A stretch of DNA of 64,000 nucleotides from Clostridiales bacterium DTU069 (lineage in GTDB: Bacteria > Bacillota > Clostridia > DSM-8532), in NCBI GenBank assembly GCA_001512485.1, contig LFRV01000095.1, positions 1 to 64,000 on the forward strand. The letters run 5' to 3'. Shown here piece by piece: positions 27,802 to 36,700 of this stretch (its first letter is position 1; each line of letters begins with the position of its first letter). Both the position numbers and the translations under genes were made by a program. The notes beneath the pieces are model-generated. The model was not told the DNA's origin and did no database searches. It was given only the letters and a program-made list of their open reading frames with translations.

Positions 27802-29034
27802 TTAGTAGGTTATCAATTTCTTTCCGTTAAGTTTTCCGGTATCTATCAGGTTTTCTTTTCCCTTCGGAACGACAACGGTATTCGGATCGCCGTCACTTAT
27901 ATACATCCTGTCCCTTGTCATATTAGGAAGCCAATATGTAAGGTCGAATTTTATCTCAACTTTGCCCTGCGAACGTATACGCGCTACATATTCGGGATTA
28001 TAGTCTTTATGAATTGAAGGCACGCTCGGCGTAGAGCCGACTGCCATAATAGTCTCATGGAAGTAACGGGTGCCTTCATATTCCCCCCGGATCATTGCGT
28101 CCTTTAGTTCTTCGGGCGCTTTTCCCCCATGCGGCAGCGCGAGGGAATAAAATGAGACGCCCCCTATTATCTCCTGCAGGCGTTTTTGGTTCCTGCCGAG
28201 TCTTTCATAAATCTGCTCGCGGTTTTTAGCCTGCGAAAAATAGAAATGCCCCCATGAATGGTTGCCGACTTCAAAACCGTAACTCATCAGTATTTCCAGT
28301 CTTTCTTTCAATGTGCCGGCTCCCTCGAAAGTCTTTTCTTCCTTATCCATGTTCAGGTAGAAAATGCCCTTTAACCCGAAGTCGGGATGCTTCTCGCTGA
28401 ACTTAATCATAATTCCGGCGGCAGACTTGGGATTCACAACCAGTTTGCCGTTTTCTTCGATAAGGTTGAACTGCCCGGGAGAACCGTCATCAAACGTAAA
28501 TACCATCGGTTTCGTGCCCGCGGGGACTGATATGTTGTGATCTATGAAATCACGCATGCTGATAAGCCTGTAACCTTCATTATATAAAGTTTCAAGCAGT
28601 TCCTCGAAAGCCTCGAATGAAGTAGTAAACTCCTCATCGTTCGTTGAATCCAGGTCTTCCACAAAATTGTGAAACATGACAATAGGTATATCACCCGATT
28701 CATTCGGTCGTATTTCCGAATAATCAACAGGTTCGATATTTGCCTCCTGTGCCGGTGCTGATGGTTTCTGTTCAGGGGAAGAAAGAGCCGGTGTCGGCTC
28801 CGAAGGCTCTTGTCCGGACGGTGAAATATCCGGTGCCGGTGAAGTTTCCTGCCCGGACGATACCATCGCCGGTGTCGGGGAAGCTATTCCGGGCGACGGT
28901 TCACTTTCTGTCGTCCCGTCCGCTATATGCTCCCGGGACGGAGCCTTTTTATTCTCATTTCCAATTATGCACGACACTGCTATCAGCAAACATACCGCCA
29001 GCGTTAACATCAGTATCCCTTTTAAAATTCTCAT
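27802..29034 (-). CDS. Polysaccharide deacetylase, probable lipoprotein
   Basis: NodB-type metal-dependent deacetylase acting outside the cell, perhaps on peptidoglycan or another N-acetylated glycan. A hydrophobic signal ends in AVSC (C22), a plausible lipobox. Next comes a 70-residue Pro/Ser/Glu-rich linker with SP-EP repeats, then the NodB domain with TFDDG (metal/base aspartates, about 173-177) and NHSWGH (second histidine pair). GGGAGTGA precedes the ATG. It is near cobO but has no obvious functional partner. The exact substrate is unknown. Confidence 0.88.
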   Translation of the reverse strand: MRILKGILMLTLAVCLLIAVSCIIGNENKKAPSREHIADGTTESEPSPGIASPTPAMVSSGQETSPAPDISPSGQEPSEPTPALSSPEQKPSAPAQEANIEPVDYSEIRPNESGDIPIVMFHNFVEDLDSTNDEEFTTSFEAFEELLETLYNEGYRLISMRDFIDHNISVPAGTKPMVFTFDDGSPGQFNLIEENGKLVVNPKSAAGIMIKFSEKHPDFGLKGIFYLNMDKEEKTFEGAGTLKERLEILMSYGFEVGNHSWGHFYFSQAKNREQIYERLGRNQKRLQEIIGGVSFYSLALPHGGKAPEELKDAMIRGEYEGTRYFHETIMAVGSTPSVPSIHKDYNPEYVARIRSQGKVEIKFDLTYWLPNMTRDRMYISDGDPNTVVVPKGKENLIDTGKLNGKKLITY

Positions 29035-29057
29035 CTTTTGTTTTCACTCCCAAAACA

Positions 29058-29594
29058 TTAATATTCTATCCCATGCCTTGCGCATACTCCTTTATCAAAG
29101 GGATGCCTTACTTTTTCAATTAATGATATATAGTCCGCCAGATTACGCAAACTGTCCGGCGCATCGCGGCCTGTACATATTATTTCCGTTTTTCCGGGTT
29201 TTTTTATTAACACATCCGTTATATCTTCTTCCGGAAGCAGACTACTTGAGATAACGTCAAGAACTTCATCAAGCACAACGACGTCCCATTTACCGAACAA
29301 TATTTCTTCGCGGATATGCCGCCAGCCTGCATGAATATCTTCTTTCGTTTCAGCCAACTGTTTTTCGGTCATTTTCCACAGGAACATCGTATGTCTCTGC
29401 TCCGGGCGGTAAAAATAAAGGCTTCCGGAAAACTTCTCCATGATATTTTTCTCGCCTGTTATCGTATTCTTAAGAAATTGAACAAAGAAAACCTTTAGAC
29501 CCGCGCCAAGTGCCCTTATCGCAAGACCTACGGCAGCGGTGGTTTTCCCTTTTCCGTTTCCGATATACAGGTGGATCATTCCCTTTGACAGCAT
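29058..29594 (-). CDS. cobO: Cob(I)alamin adenosyltransferase
   Basis: Adds the 5'-deoxyadenosyl ligand to corrinoids using ATP. It is the CobO/BtuR type (P-loop family) with an N-terminal GNGKGKTTAAVGLAIRALG and the VVLDEVLDVI Walker B-like strand; 178 residues is normal. AAAGGAAA precedes the ATG. No other cobalamin gene or cobalamin riboswitch was seen nearby, so it may serve salvage or an unlinked pathway. It is on the same strand as the deacetylase gene, 23 bases before it. Confidence 0.95.
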   Translation of the reverse strand: MLSKGMIHLYIGNGKGKTTAAVGLAIRALGAGLKVFFVQFLKNTITGEKNIMEKFSGSLYFYRPEQRHTMFLWKMTEKQLAETKEDIHAGWRHIREEILFGKWDVVVLDEVLDVISSSLLPEEDITDVLIKKPGKTEIICTGRDAPDSLRNLADYISLIEKVRHPFDKGVCARHGIEY

Positions 29595-29611
29595 ACCGTT
29601 TCCTTTCGGAA

Positions 29612-29663
29612 CAATAAAAAATACGGCATTGAAAACAAATATTTATTTGTCCCAGACAATGCC
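29612..29663 (-). terminator. Terminator after the TIGR04086-like gene
   Basis: GGCATTG and CAATGCC arms enclose an inner A+T hairpin (ACAAATAAATATTTGT), followed by GTATTTTTTATT on the minus strand. It separates the membrane-protein gene from cobO. Confidence 0.75.
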
Positions 29664-29739
29664 GAGAATATTATGCAGCAATTCAATATTTATTATATTA
29701 CATTATGTTTTGTACCGCAACGAAAACTGCCGTATACTT

Positions 29740-30201
29740 TTACTTCCTGTATTTGCTGAGCGGATTCGATATTTTCCCGATTCCTTTATACCTGCTTACA
29801 GGTTTTATCTTTCTGTTCATTCCAATAACGCTGCCAATGGCTCCGGCCAGTATTCCTGCCAATATCATTATAACAGCGCGGCTATTCAGCATAAAATCCT
29901 TATAGGCGATACTGCTGGCCATATACAGTATGACCATATATATAAGCCCGCATAACGTTCCTTTCAGCACGCCGTTTTTCTGGTTAAGGACTCCCGCTTT
30001 AAAACCTGCCGCAAGCAGGCCTATTAATGTGGCAATTAATACGGCAATCGTAGTATACTTTTCGGGAAAATCGGTAAAAGCCAGAATGCCGGCCAATACC
30101 AGCAGAGCCGGAACGGTAATTCCGTAAGCGGTAATCAGCGCGGAACCGATGCCGTACCCTTCCGCTTTAACCGCACTTTGACCTCTCATCTTATCCAACA
30201 T
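29740..30201 (-). CDS. TIGR04086/YrzE-like four-helix membrane protein
   Basis: About 153 residues with four hydrophobic segments (ALLVLAGILAF, TIAVLIATLIGLLAAGF, LCGLIYMVILYMASSIAY, VIMILAGILAGAIGSVIGM), resembling the small TIGR04086 membrane family of Firmicutes. Function unknown. I prefer the ATG at 30201 (MLDKMRGQ) after GGGGTGAT. The longer track ORF would start inside the terminal repeat of element B4 and its extra 20 residues are probably not coding. Confidence 0.78.
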   Translation of the reverse strand: MLDKMRGQSAVKAEGYGIGSALITAYGITVPALLVLAGILAFTDFPEKYTTIAVLIATLIGLLAAGFKAGVLNQKNGVLKGTLCGLIYMVILYMASSIAYKDFMLNSRAVIMILAGILAGAIGSVIGMNRKIKPVSRYKGIGKISNPLSKYRK

Positions 30202-30240
30202 TTTAATCACCCCAATACCTTCGCATATTGCTGTCCGAAA

Positions 30241-30588
30241 GCCGCTTTTGAACTGTTGCACTAAACACTATCCCCGCGGGTCCTGCTTCGGGTGTTTTCG
30301 TTTACTTGGGCGACAAAGCACCTACCGATAGCACGCTCCATGCATTTTATTAAATTCGCACAGTGGTCTCCATATTCCGGGTCGCTCATTTGCCCGCTCC
30401 ACAGTTACCTGTACGCAGCAGGGCTTCGGAGCATGTCGCCCGGCGTAACCGAAAACACCCGAATCAGAGCCGCGTACCAATCGGAACGCGGCAGCAATGC
30501 CTAGACCCGTTAATCACCCGCTGGTTTGCGGCATTAATTGCAGGTGAAGACTTGTTACCATGTAATTACGCAATAGTTCAAAAGCGGC
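30241..30588. repeat. Intergenic repeat B, copy 4, with 13-bp terminal inverted repeats
   Basis: 348-bp unit bounded by GCCGCTTTTGAAC (30241-30253) and its perfect complement (30576-30588). The similarity extends inward as GAACT-TTGC. The body matches B1 in reverse orientation and contains the hairpin CGCGTTCC-GATT-GGTACGCG on its minus strand. Short ORFs in the track here are not credible. No clear target duplication flanks it. Confidence 0.8.
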
Positions 30589-30745
30589 ATTTGAACAGCA
30601 GTCTTCGCTTCAATGTATGCGCGGAAACCGGACTTTAGAACCGGTCCGGCCGCGGAATCGGTTCCGGCATAATTAATAAAGCTGTAACATCATTACGTTA
30701 ACTTGAATAAACTGTTATTGAAAATAATATCAGGGGGTCAAGGAC

Positions 30746-30859
30746 ATGGGCTCACGTAGAAGAGGAATTATGGGATGCAATAGCGAAATATTGTTCTTCA
30801 TTATCCTGTTCCTGCTTCTGTTCTGCAACACAGACTGCGGATGCGGTGTCTGTGACTAA
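30746..30859 (+). CDS. Tiny Cys-rich membrane peptide 1
   Basis: 37 residues, too short for the ORF track. A basic start (MGSRRRG) is followed by one hydrophobic segment ILFFIILFLLLFC and a tail CNTDCGCGVCD with five cysteines in the last eleven residues. GGGGG lies upstream. It is clearly related to the next ORF (SE-I/V-LFFI-L-IFL core), which argues that both are real. Such small hydrophobic peptides are often made during sporulation in Firmicutes; that role is inference. Confidence 0.75.
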   Translation: MGSRRRGIMGCNSEILFFIILFLLLFCNTDCGCGVCD

Positions 30860-30901
30860 TGGCACGGAATAGGAGAGCTTAACGTAAAGGAGGGAAAAAT
30901 A

Positions 30902-31021
30902 ATGCCGGACGGAATTTTTGGCGACTGGAACAACAGTGAAGTTCTTTTCTTCATCCTTATTTTCCTGTGCTTGTTCTTCAATCGTAGTTGTGGCAGCTAT
31001 GGCTACGACGACAAGTGCTAA
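30902..31021 (+). CDS. Tiny Cys-containing membrane peptide 2
   Basis: 39 residues with a very strong ribosome site, AAAGGAGG, eight bases before the ATG. MPDGIFGDWNN leads into the hydrophobic SEVLFFILIFLCLFF and a tail with two cysteines, two tyrosines and charged ends (RSCGSYGYDDKC). It is a homologue of peptide 1, 42 bases downstream of it on the same strand, so the two are probably one transcript. Function unknown. Confidence 0.8.
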   Translation: MPDGIFGDWNNSEVLFFILIFLCLFFNRSCGSYGYDDKC

Positions 31022-31084
31022 AGGAATTATCCAAAATTGAAAACTGAAAAAACACTGACTTAAATAATTTCACCACTCATAATT

Positions 31085-31113
31085 AAAGAAGCGGCGTTCC
31101 GCTTCTTTTGCTT
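31085..31113 (+). terminator. Terminator after the two small peptides
   Basis: AAAGAAGCGG and CCGCTTCTTT form a 10-bp stem with a four-base loop, followed by TGCTTT on the plus strand. Confidence 0.75.
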
Positions 31114-31170
31114 TAAGTGGCTATTATCTATTATCATCTTTTCATATTCAAAATACCCCAGGCCGTCGGT

Positions 31171-31719
31171 TCAATCCAATTCTTTCCGTCCGGTGCCGGG
31201 ACTTTTAAGCTGTTTAACATAACAATTAAGGTACACGAAAGACGCAGCGATTGAAATCGCGGTACCAGCCCACATAATGTAGACCGCGGCAGGAATGTTT
31301 AGAAAAGCAAGTACGATTCCCGCAAAAAGGACAGCGGCAGCAGCCTTCCCAACCCAATTCGACGAAACCACAATCTCTTTGCGAAGAAAAAACAAAGAAC
31401 CGATAATCATCGCGGCTTCCTTAGCGATCAGGATGAAAAAGAAATAATACGGGAGCCTGCCGCCCCTGGCTAAAAGCAGCAGGGCAGTTAATTGAATTGC
31501 TTTATCGGCGAACGGATCAGCAAGCTTTCCAAAATTCGTTATAAAATTATATTTCCTTGCGATATAACCGTCGAGTATGTCGGTTAATTCAGCAGCAGCA
31601 AAAACAATCAGGCCTTCCGTCAATTTCCCCGAGATCATCAATAAAGCCATGACAGGCACGGCGATAAGCCTTAATATCGTTAAAATGTTCGGCACATGCC
31701 TCCATTTGCTCTTATTCAT
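31171..31719 (-). CDS. pgsA: CDP-alcohol phosphatidyltransferase (phosphatidylglycerophosphate synthase type)
   Basis: Membrane enzyme joining CDP-diacylglycerol with an alcohol phosphate, most likely glycerol 3-phosphate. The family signature DG-x2-AR-x8-G-x3-D-x3-D is complete (DGYIARKYNFITNFGKLADP..D). Several membrane helices are present. The ATG at 31719 (MNKSKWRHVPN, 182 residues) overlaps the thioesterase stop by eight bases and has AAGGGGAG upstream; the track start is ten codons too early. Head-group choice rests on overall resemblance. Confidence 0.9.
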   Translation of the reverse strand: MNKSKWRHVPNILTILRLIAVPVMALLMISGKLTEGLIVFAAAELTDILDGYIARKYNFITNFGKLADPFADKAIQLTALLLLARGGRLPYYFFFILIAKEAAMIIGSLFFLRKEIVVSSNWVGKAAAAVLFAGIVLAFLNIPAAVYIMWAGTAISIAASFVYLNCYVKQLKSPGTGRKELD

Positions 31720-32149
31720 CGTCACAGTTCTCCCCTTGCATGAACACATCGATAAGCAGTTGGTATAAATCAGGGCGATATTTTTTCATGTTGACAGGTT
31801 TTAGCTGTCTGTTTGCCCAAACATGCTCGGTTTCGCCGGAAGCAGCGGGTTTCACGGAGCCTTTACGAAAAACTTCATAAAAGAAAGTTATCCGAGTCGG
31901 TTTAATATCCTTAACACCGGTTTTCACAATAACCGTGTCACCATAAAAACACGGAGAAGCAAACCTGCATTTCAGATCCAGTAACGGCAGCATAACACCG
32001 TCCTTCTCCATTTGGTCATATGTTATTCCGGCTTTTTTTATTAAATCGGTTCTGCCGCATTCAAACCAAACCGGATAGACCGAATGATGGACAACGCCCA
32101 TTTGATCCGTTTCCTGGTATCTTACAATAATTTCGGTTTGTGATAACAT
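31712..32149 (-). CDS. Acyl-CoA thioesterase, 4HBT/YbgC type
   Basis: Hot-dog-fold thioesterase of 145 residues. The active-site stretch YQETDQMGVVHHSVYPVWFECGRTD matches the 4-hydroxybenzoyl-CoA thioesterase family with its catalytic aspartate (about D17). It hydrolyses some acyl-CoA or acyl-ACP; the substrate is not predictable. AAGGAGAG precedes the ATG. It lies 16 bases after pfkA and overlaps pgsA, suggesting a pfkA-thioesterase-pgsA operon with a lipid link. Confidence 0.9.
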   Translation of the reverse strand: MLSQTEIIVRYQETDQMGVVHHSVYPVWFECGRTDLIKKAGITYDQMEKDGVMLPLLDLKCRFASPCFYGDTVIVKTGVKDIKPTRITFFYEVFRKGSVKPAASGETEHVWANRQLKPVNMKKYRPDLYQLLIDVFMQGENCDDE

Positions 32150-32165
32150 CGGACTCTCCTTAACA

Positions 32166-33137
32166 TTACAGCGCCAAAATCTTATTCAACTCAATCATTT
32201 CCTCATCAATGGATTTTTTCATTGAAAGGGCTTCGGCCAGATCAAAGTCGGTAATCTGTCCGTTTATAAACGAAACTGCCCTGTTTATATGTCCATCTTT
32301 CAGCAATTTGACCGCATGGGCACCCATACGGCTTGCCATTACCCTGTCATGAACTGTTGGGCTTCCCCCGCGCTGAATATGCCCCAGGATAGTCGCACGT
32401 GTTTTAATCTCGGTTTTCTTTTCTATGTATTCGGCTATTTCCACCGCTCCGCCGACACCTTCCGCGATTATCACAAGATAGTGCTTTTTCCCGCGGTTTC
32501 TTCCTTCTACAATCGGCTTAATTATATCAATATCTATATTAAAGTCCTTTTCGGGCAAAACAACGGCTTCCGCGCCTCCTGATATCGCAACGTTCAACGC
32601 GATATATCCCGCTTTCCTGCCCATAACCTCGAGAACACTGCAGCGTTCGTGGGAATACGCGGTATCCCTTATCTTGTCTATTGCATCCTGAACTGTGTTC
32701 ATCGCGGTATCGAAACCAATTGTATATTCCGTGCACGAAATATCATTATCAATCGTACCGGGAATGCAAATCACCGGCAGCCCTTTTTTGCTCAAGTCAA
32801 GAGCTCCGCGATATGAACCGTCGCCGCCGATAACAACAAGCGCGTCAATCCCGAATACTTTCGCAATCGTTATCGCTTTATTTACGCCGGCTACAGTATT
32901 GAATTCCGCTGACCTTGCGGTTTGAAGCGCAGTGCCGCCCCGGTGTATTAAATCACCCACCGAACGCGCCGTCATTTCTTCAATGTCACCGTTTAGAAGA
33001 CCTTCATATCCTTTACGGATTCCCATAACCTTAAATCCATAGTATACGCCGGTCCGCACTACGGCACGTACCGCCGCGTTCATTCCGGGAGCGTCCCCTC
33101 CGCTTGTTAAAACTCCTATTGTCTTCAATTCGCCCAT
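32166..33137 (-). CDS. pfkA: ATP-dependent 6-phosphofructokinase
   Basis: Commits fructose 6-phosphate to glycolysis. The bacterial 323-residue form shows LTSGGDAPGMNAAVRA (N-terminal ATP loop), GGDGSYRGA (about 102-110, the GDGS of ATP-PFKs), PGTIDNDI with catalytic D (about 127) and GHIQRGGSP. GGTGAAAG precedes the ATG. It lies downstream of dnaE, the same neighbourhood as in B. subtilis (dnaE-accDA-pfkA), but acc genes are absent here. Confidence 0.97.
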   Translation of the reverse strand: MGELKTIGVLTSGGDAPGMNAAVRAVVRTGVYYGFKVMGIRKGYEGLLNGDIEEMTARSVGDLIHRGGTALQTARSAEFNTVAGVNKAITIAKVFGIDALVVIGGDGSYRGALDLSKKGLPVICIPGTIDNDISCTEYTIGFDTAMNTVQDAIDKIRDTAYSHERCSVLEVMGRKAGYIALNVAISGGAEAVVLPEKDFNIDIDIIKPIVEGRNRGKKHYLVIIAEGVGGAVEIAEYIEKKTEIKTRATILGHIQRGGSPTVHDRVMASRMGAHAVKLLKDGHINRAVSFINGQITDFDLAEALSMKKSIDEEMIELNKILAL

Positions 33138-33175
33138 TCTTTCACCACTCTTTTATTAATTTAATGTAATGAATA

Positions 33176-33196
33176 GCCCGTGTTATTCACACGGGC
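33176..33196 (-). other. Hairpin upstream of pfkA
   Basis: GCCCGTGT-TATTC-ACACGGGC, a perfect eight-base stem between the 64-residue gene and pfkA. There is no T run on the minus strand, so it may be a processing or stability element and is a poor terminator. Confidence 0.45.
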
Positions 33197-33228
33197 ACAT
33201 TCGTAAATGCGGTTTTTAAATAAATCAT

Positions 33229-33423
33229 TCAGAAGCCTTTTTCTATTATTATACTGTGTGCTTCCTCTACTTCACCTTCCGGAACTGATACTTCAAAATA
33301 GTTGTCGTTTTTTTCTTTCTGGCTGACCGGGTTCAGCTTTACAAGTATACCTTCAGCCTCGAGAATTTCTTTAAGTTTTTCAGCCATTTCCTTATTCTGG
33401 GCCATATATACGACAGTCCACAT
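33229..33423 (-). CDS. Small DUF2007-like protein
   Basis: 64 residues: MWTVVYMAQNKEMAEKLKEILEAEG then VSVPEGEVEEAHSII, a beta-alpha-beta pattern like the small DUF2007 (putative signal-transducing) family; homologues are common next to pfkA/dnaE in clostridia as I recall. GGGGGAG lies six bases before the ATG. Function unknown. Family assignment is tentative because of the size. Confidence 0.7.
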   Translation of the reverse strand: MWTVVYMAQNKEMAEKLKEILEAEGILVKLNPVSQKEKNDNYFEVSVPEGEVEEAHSIIIEKGF

Positions 33424-33462
33424 TTTACGCTCCCCCCTGTTAATTCAGGTCTTTCAAAAAGC

Positions 33463-33535
33463 GGAAGAAACTGCTTGGCAATTTCAACACACCAAGTTGC
33501 ATCGGCAGGCATTAAACCTTCATGTTTGCAGCCAG
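33463..33535. repeat. Short repeat C, copy 2
   Basis: GAAGAAACTGCTTGGCAATTT..ACACCAAGTTGCATCGGCAGGCA, the partner of 27607-27682. It lies in the 283-base gap between dnaE and the 64-residue gene, which shows nothing else. Confidence 0.6.
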
Positions 33536-33706
33536 CCATGTTTCAACGAGGCGGCCGGTTATTGCCCGCCGCCTGCACCTTAAACCGGTATTAACCGTCC
33601 AAAACCAAAAAATATCCCTTACAGGCTATATGGATTGAATATAGCTACGACATTACTATATATTATTTTCAGAAAAAACGCAAGTAATAGGCTTAGATAT
33701 GCCCAT

Positions 33707-36700
33707 TTATTTCCATAAACCGTTTTTTACGGGTACCTTTTCCTGTTTTACGTTTTCCGCGCCCAACATGTCCTTCAACTCATTTATAAGAGTATTATTC
33801 AGTGTTACCCTGAAGCCTTTTTTTACTGAACCGGCATGATAAATATATACCGGGACCGTCCCGTCAAAGTATTTCAGCATCGAACCGACAGCGTGCATAA
33901 CTTCTTTGCCGGTGCCCGCGGGTATGCGTATTTTCAGGCACTCTATCATCGTGCCGTATCCATTGTTTATTTCCTGAATATAACCTGTGTCATTTGTTGC
34001 CCCACCGGGTAAACCCGAATATCTTTTCGGTTCAAAAGGCTTTTCACCCTTAACAATAGGTTTTGCCATTTCCATTATGATTTTCGGAGCCTCATCTTCC
34101 CTTACGCTTATTTTCCCCTCAATCCATATAGGTAATTCCGGTTTAAGAAAAGCCCCGTATTTTTCAAGCACGCTTGGAAATACTATAACTTCCATCTGTC
34201 CCATCAGATCCTCAACAGTAACAAACGCCATCAATTGATTGCTCTTTGTCGTAATAGTCTTAATGTCCGTGACCAATCCGGCAACGCGCGCAAAAGCGCC
34301 GTCTGCGATATTATTCCCGGATACATCACCGGTTTTCTCCTCATCTATTAAATCAACGGAATGTATCGTTACCCAATTATTTATGTCATCTTCAAATTCC
34401 CTTAAAGGATGTCCCGATAAATATAATCCAAGCATATCCTTTTCCATTGCCAATAAAAGCCTGTCGTCATATTCGTCAATCTCGGGATATGATACATCGA
34501 AACCGGAGCTTTTCAAATCGCCGTTGTCGAAGAACGACAGCTGGCCTTCCATTCTCATTTTTTTTGCATTGGCAATGTTGTCCATTATCTTCTCATACGA
34601 GTTAATCAGTCTTGAACGGTAGATCTTCAGCGAATCAAAAGCACCGCTTTTTATGAGGCTTTCAATACATCGTTTATTCAAATCCCTTCCTTCCATTCTT
34701 TCGCATAAATCGGGCAGACTTGTAAACGGGCCGTTCTTTTTCCTTTCCGCAATTATTTGCTTTACAACACTTGAGCCGACATTTTTAACAGCCGCAAGCC
34801 CAAACCTTATTTTGCCGTCCGATACCGTAAACCCGACACCGCTTTCGTTAATATCGGGAGGCAGCACCTTAATACCCATTTTTCTGCATTCATATACATA
34901 GCGTGATATTTTTTCCGGCGATCCGAGAAAACTGTTCAAAAGCGCCGCCATAAATTCAACGGGATAATAACGCTTAAGCCATGCGGTCTGATACCCTACT
35001 ACCGCATACGCGGCTGCATGGGATTTATTAAACGCGTAGCTTGCAAAATCCGACATTTCATCGAATATCTCATTTGCAGTCCTCTCATCCACACCATTTC
35101 GTACCGCGCCCGGAATTATAACGTTCCCGGACGGGTCCGTTTCGCCGTATATAAACCTTTGACGTTCATCATCCATTATTTCCTTTTTCTTTTTTGCCAT
35201 AGCCCTTCGGACAAGATCGGAGCGGCCAAGCGAATACCCGGCCAAATCCCTTACGATCTGCATTACCTGTTCCTGGTAGATGATGCAGCCGTAAGTTACG
35301 TTCAAAATCGGTTCAAGCAAAGGATGGGCATACCGAACTTCTCCGGGATTCTTTTTATTCCTGATATACCTTGGTATTTGATCCATGGGCCCGGGACGAT
35401 ACAGGGAAATCCCGGCGATAATGTCTTCTATCGAGGATGGTTTAAGCTCGGTAAAAAACTGCGTCATACCCGAGCTTTCCAACTGAAACACGCCGGCGGT
35501 GTCACCATCGGATATCATCCTGAAAACCTCGGGATCGTTCATGTCGATATTATCAATATTAATCTTTATTCCGTGATTTTTTTCTATCATATTCAGCGCG
35601 TCGCGTATTACCGTAAGCGTCCTGAGTCCGAGAAAGTCCATTTTCAAAAGCCCGAGTTCTTCGAGCGTTGTCATCGGGAACTGGGTCGAGATATTACCTT
35701 CGCTCTGGTAAAGAGGAACATATTCGGTTATCGGTTCGCTTGAAATAACGACACCTGCCGCATGCGTAGACGCATGCCGCGGCATTCCCTCAAGCAGAAC
35801 GGCGGTATTGATAAGTTCATGCACACGGTGGTCGTTTTCATAAACCTGCCTTAATTCATTATTCAATTCAAGGGCTTTTTTTATGTTCATGCCAATTTGC
35901 ATCGGAACCATTTTCGCTATCCTGTCAACTTCGGAATACGGAATTGCCAATGCGCGTCCTACATCCCTTATCGCTGCCCGAGCAGCCATAGTTCCGAAGG
36001 TTATTATTTGCGCAACCCTGTCTTTTCCGTATTTGTTGACAACATAATCTATTACTTCGCCGCGCCTTTCATAGCAAAAATCTATATCAATATCTGGCAT
36101 GCTTATTCTCTCGGGGTTAAGGAACCTTTCAAATATAAGGTTATAGCGGATTGGATCAACATTCGTGATCCCAAGGCAGTACGAAACCAGGCTCCCCGCA
36201 GCCGAACCTCTGCCCGGCCCTACCATTATGTTGTTTTCCTTCGCATAGCGGATAAAATCCGATACAATAAGGAAATAGTCCACGTAATTCATCTGCCTGA
36301 TAACCGAAAGCTCATATTCAAGCCGTTCGAGAAGTGAATCTTCATCGCCGTAGCGTTCGCGGAAACCTTTAACACACAGCTCTCTCAGGTATTCGAACTT
36401 ATCGACGTTTTCCGGTACTTCAAAAGTAGGAAGACGCGGATTCCCGAACTCAATTTCGACATTACATAATTCTGCAATTTTAACGGTGTTTTCAATTGCT
36501 TCAGGATAATAATTGAACTGCTTCGTCATTTGATCCGGGGATTTTAAAAAGAGCTCATCCGTTCTGAATGTCATCCTGTCTTCATCTTCAATCGTTTTTG
36601 CCGTTTGTATGCACATCAGTATTTCCTGCGCTCTTGCGTCCTCTTTGTTCAGATAATGAACATCATTAGTGGCAACGACCGGGATTCCGGTTTCGGCTGA

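Noticed and set aside
29058-29594. Cobalamin riboswitch near cobO
   Set aside because: No B12-box-like sequence was found in the upstream gap.
30292-30638. Two overlapping plus-strand ORFs of 70 and 91 residues
   Set aside because: Both lie within repeat B4, have no ribosome site and no family-like sequence.
33339-33539. 66-residue minus ORF MAGCKHEGLMPADATWC
   Set aside because: Overlaps the well-supported 64-residue gene in another frame; its N-terminal part is repeat C.
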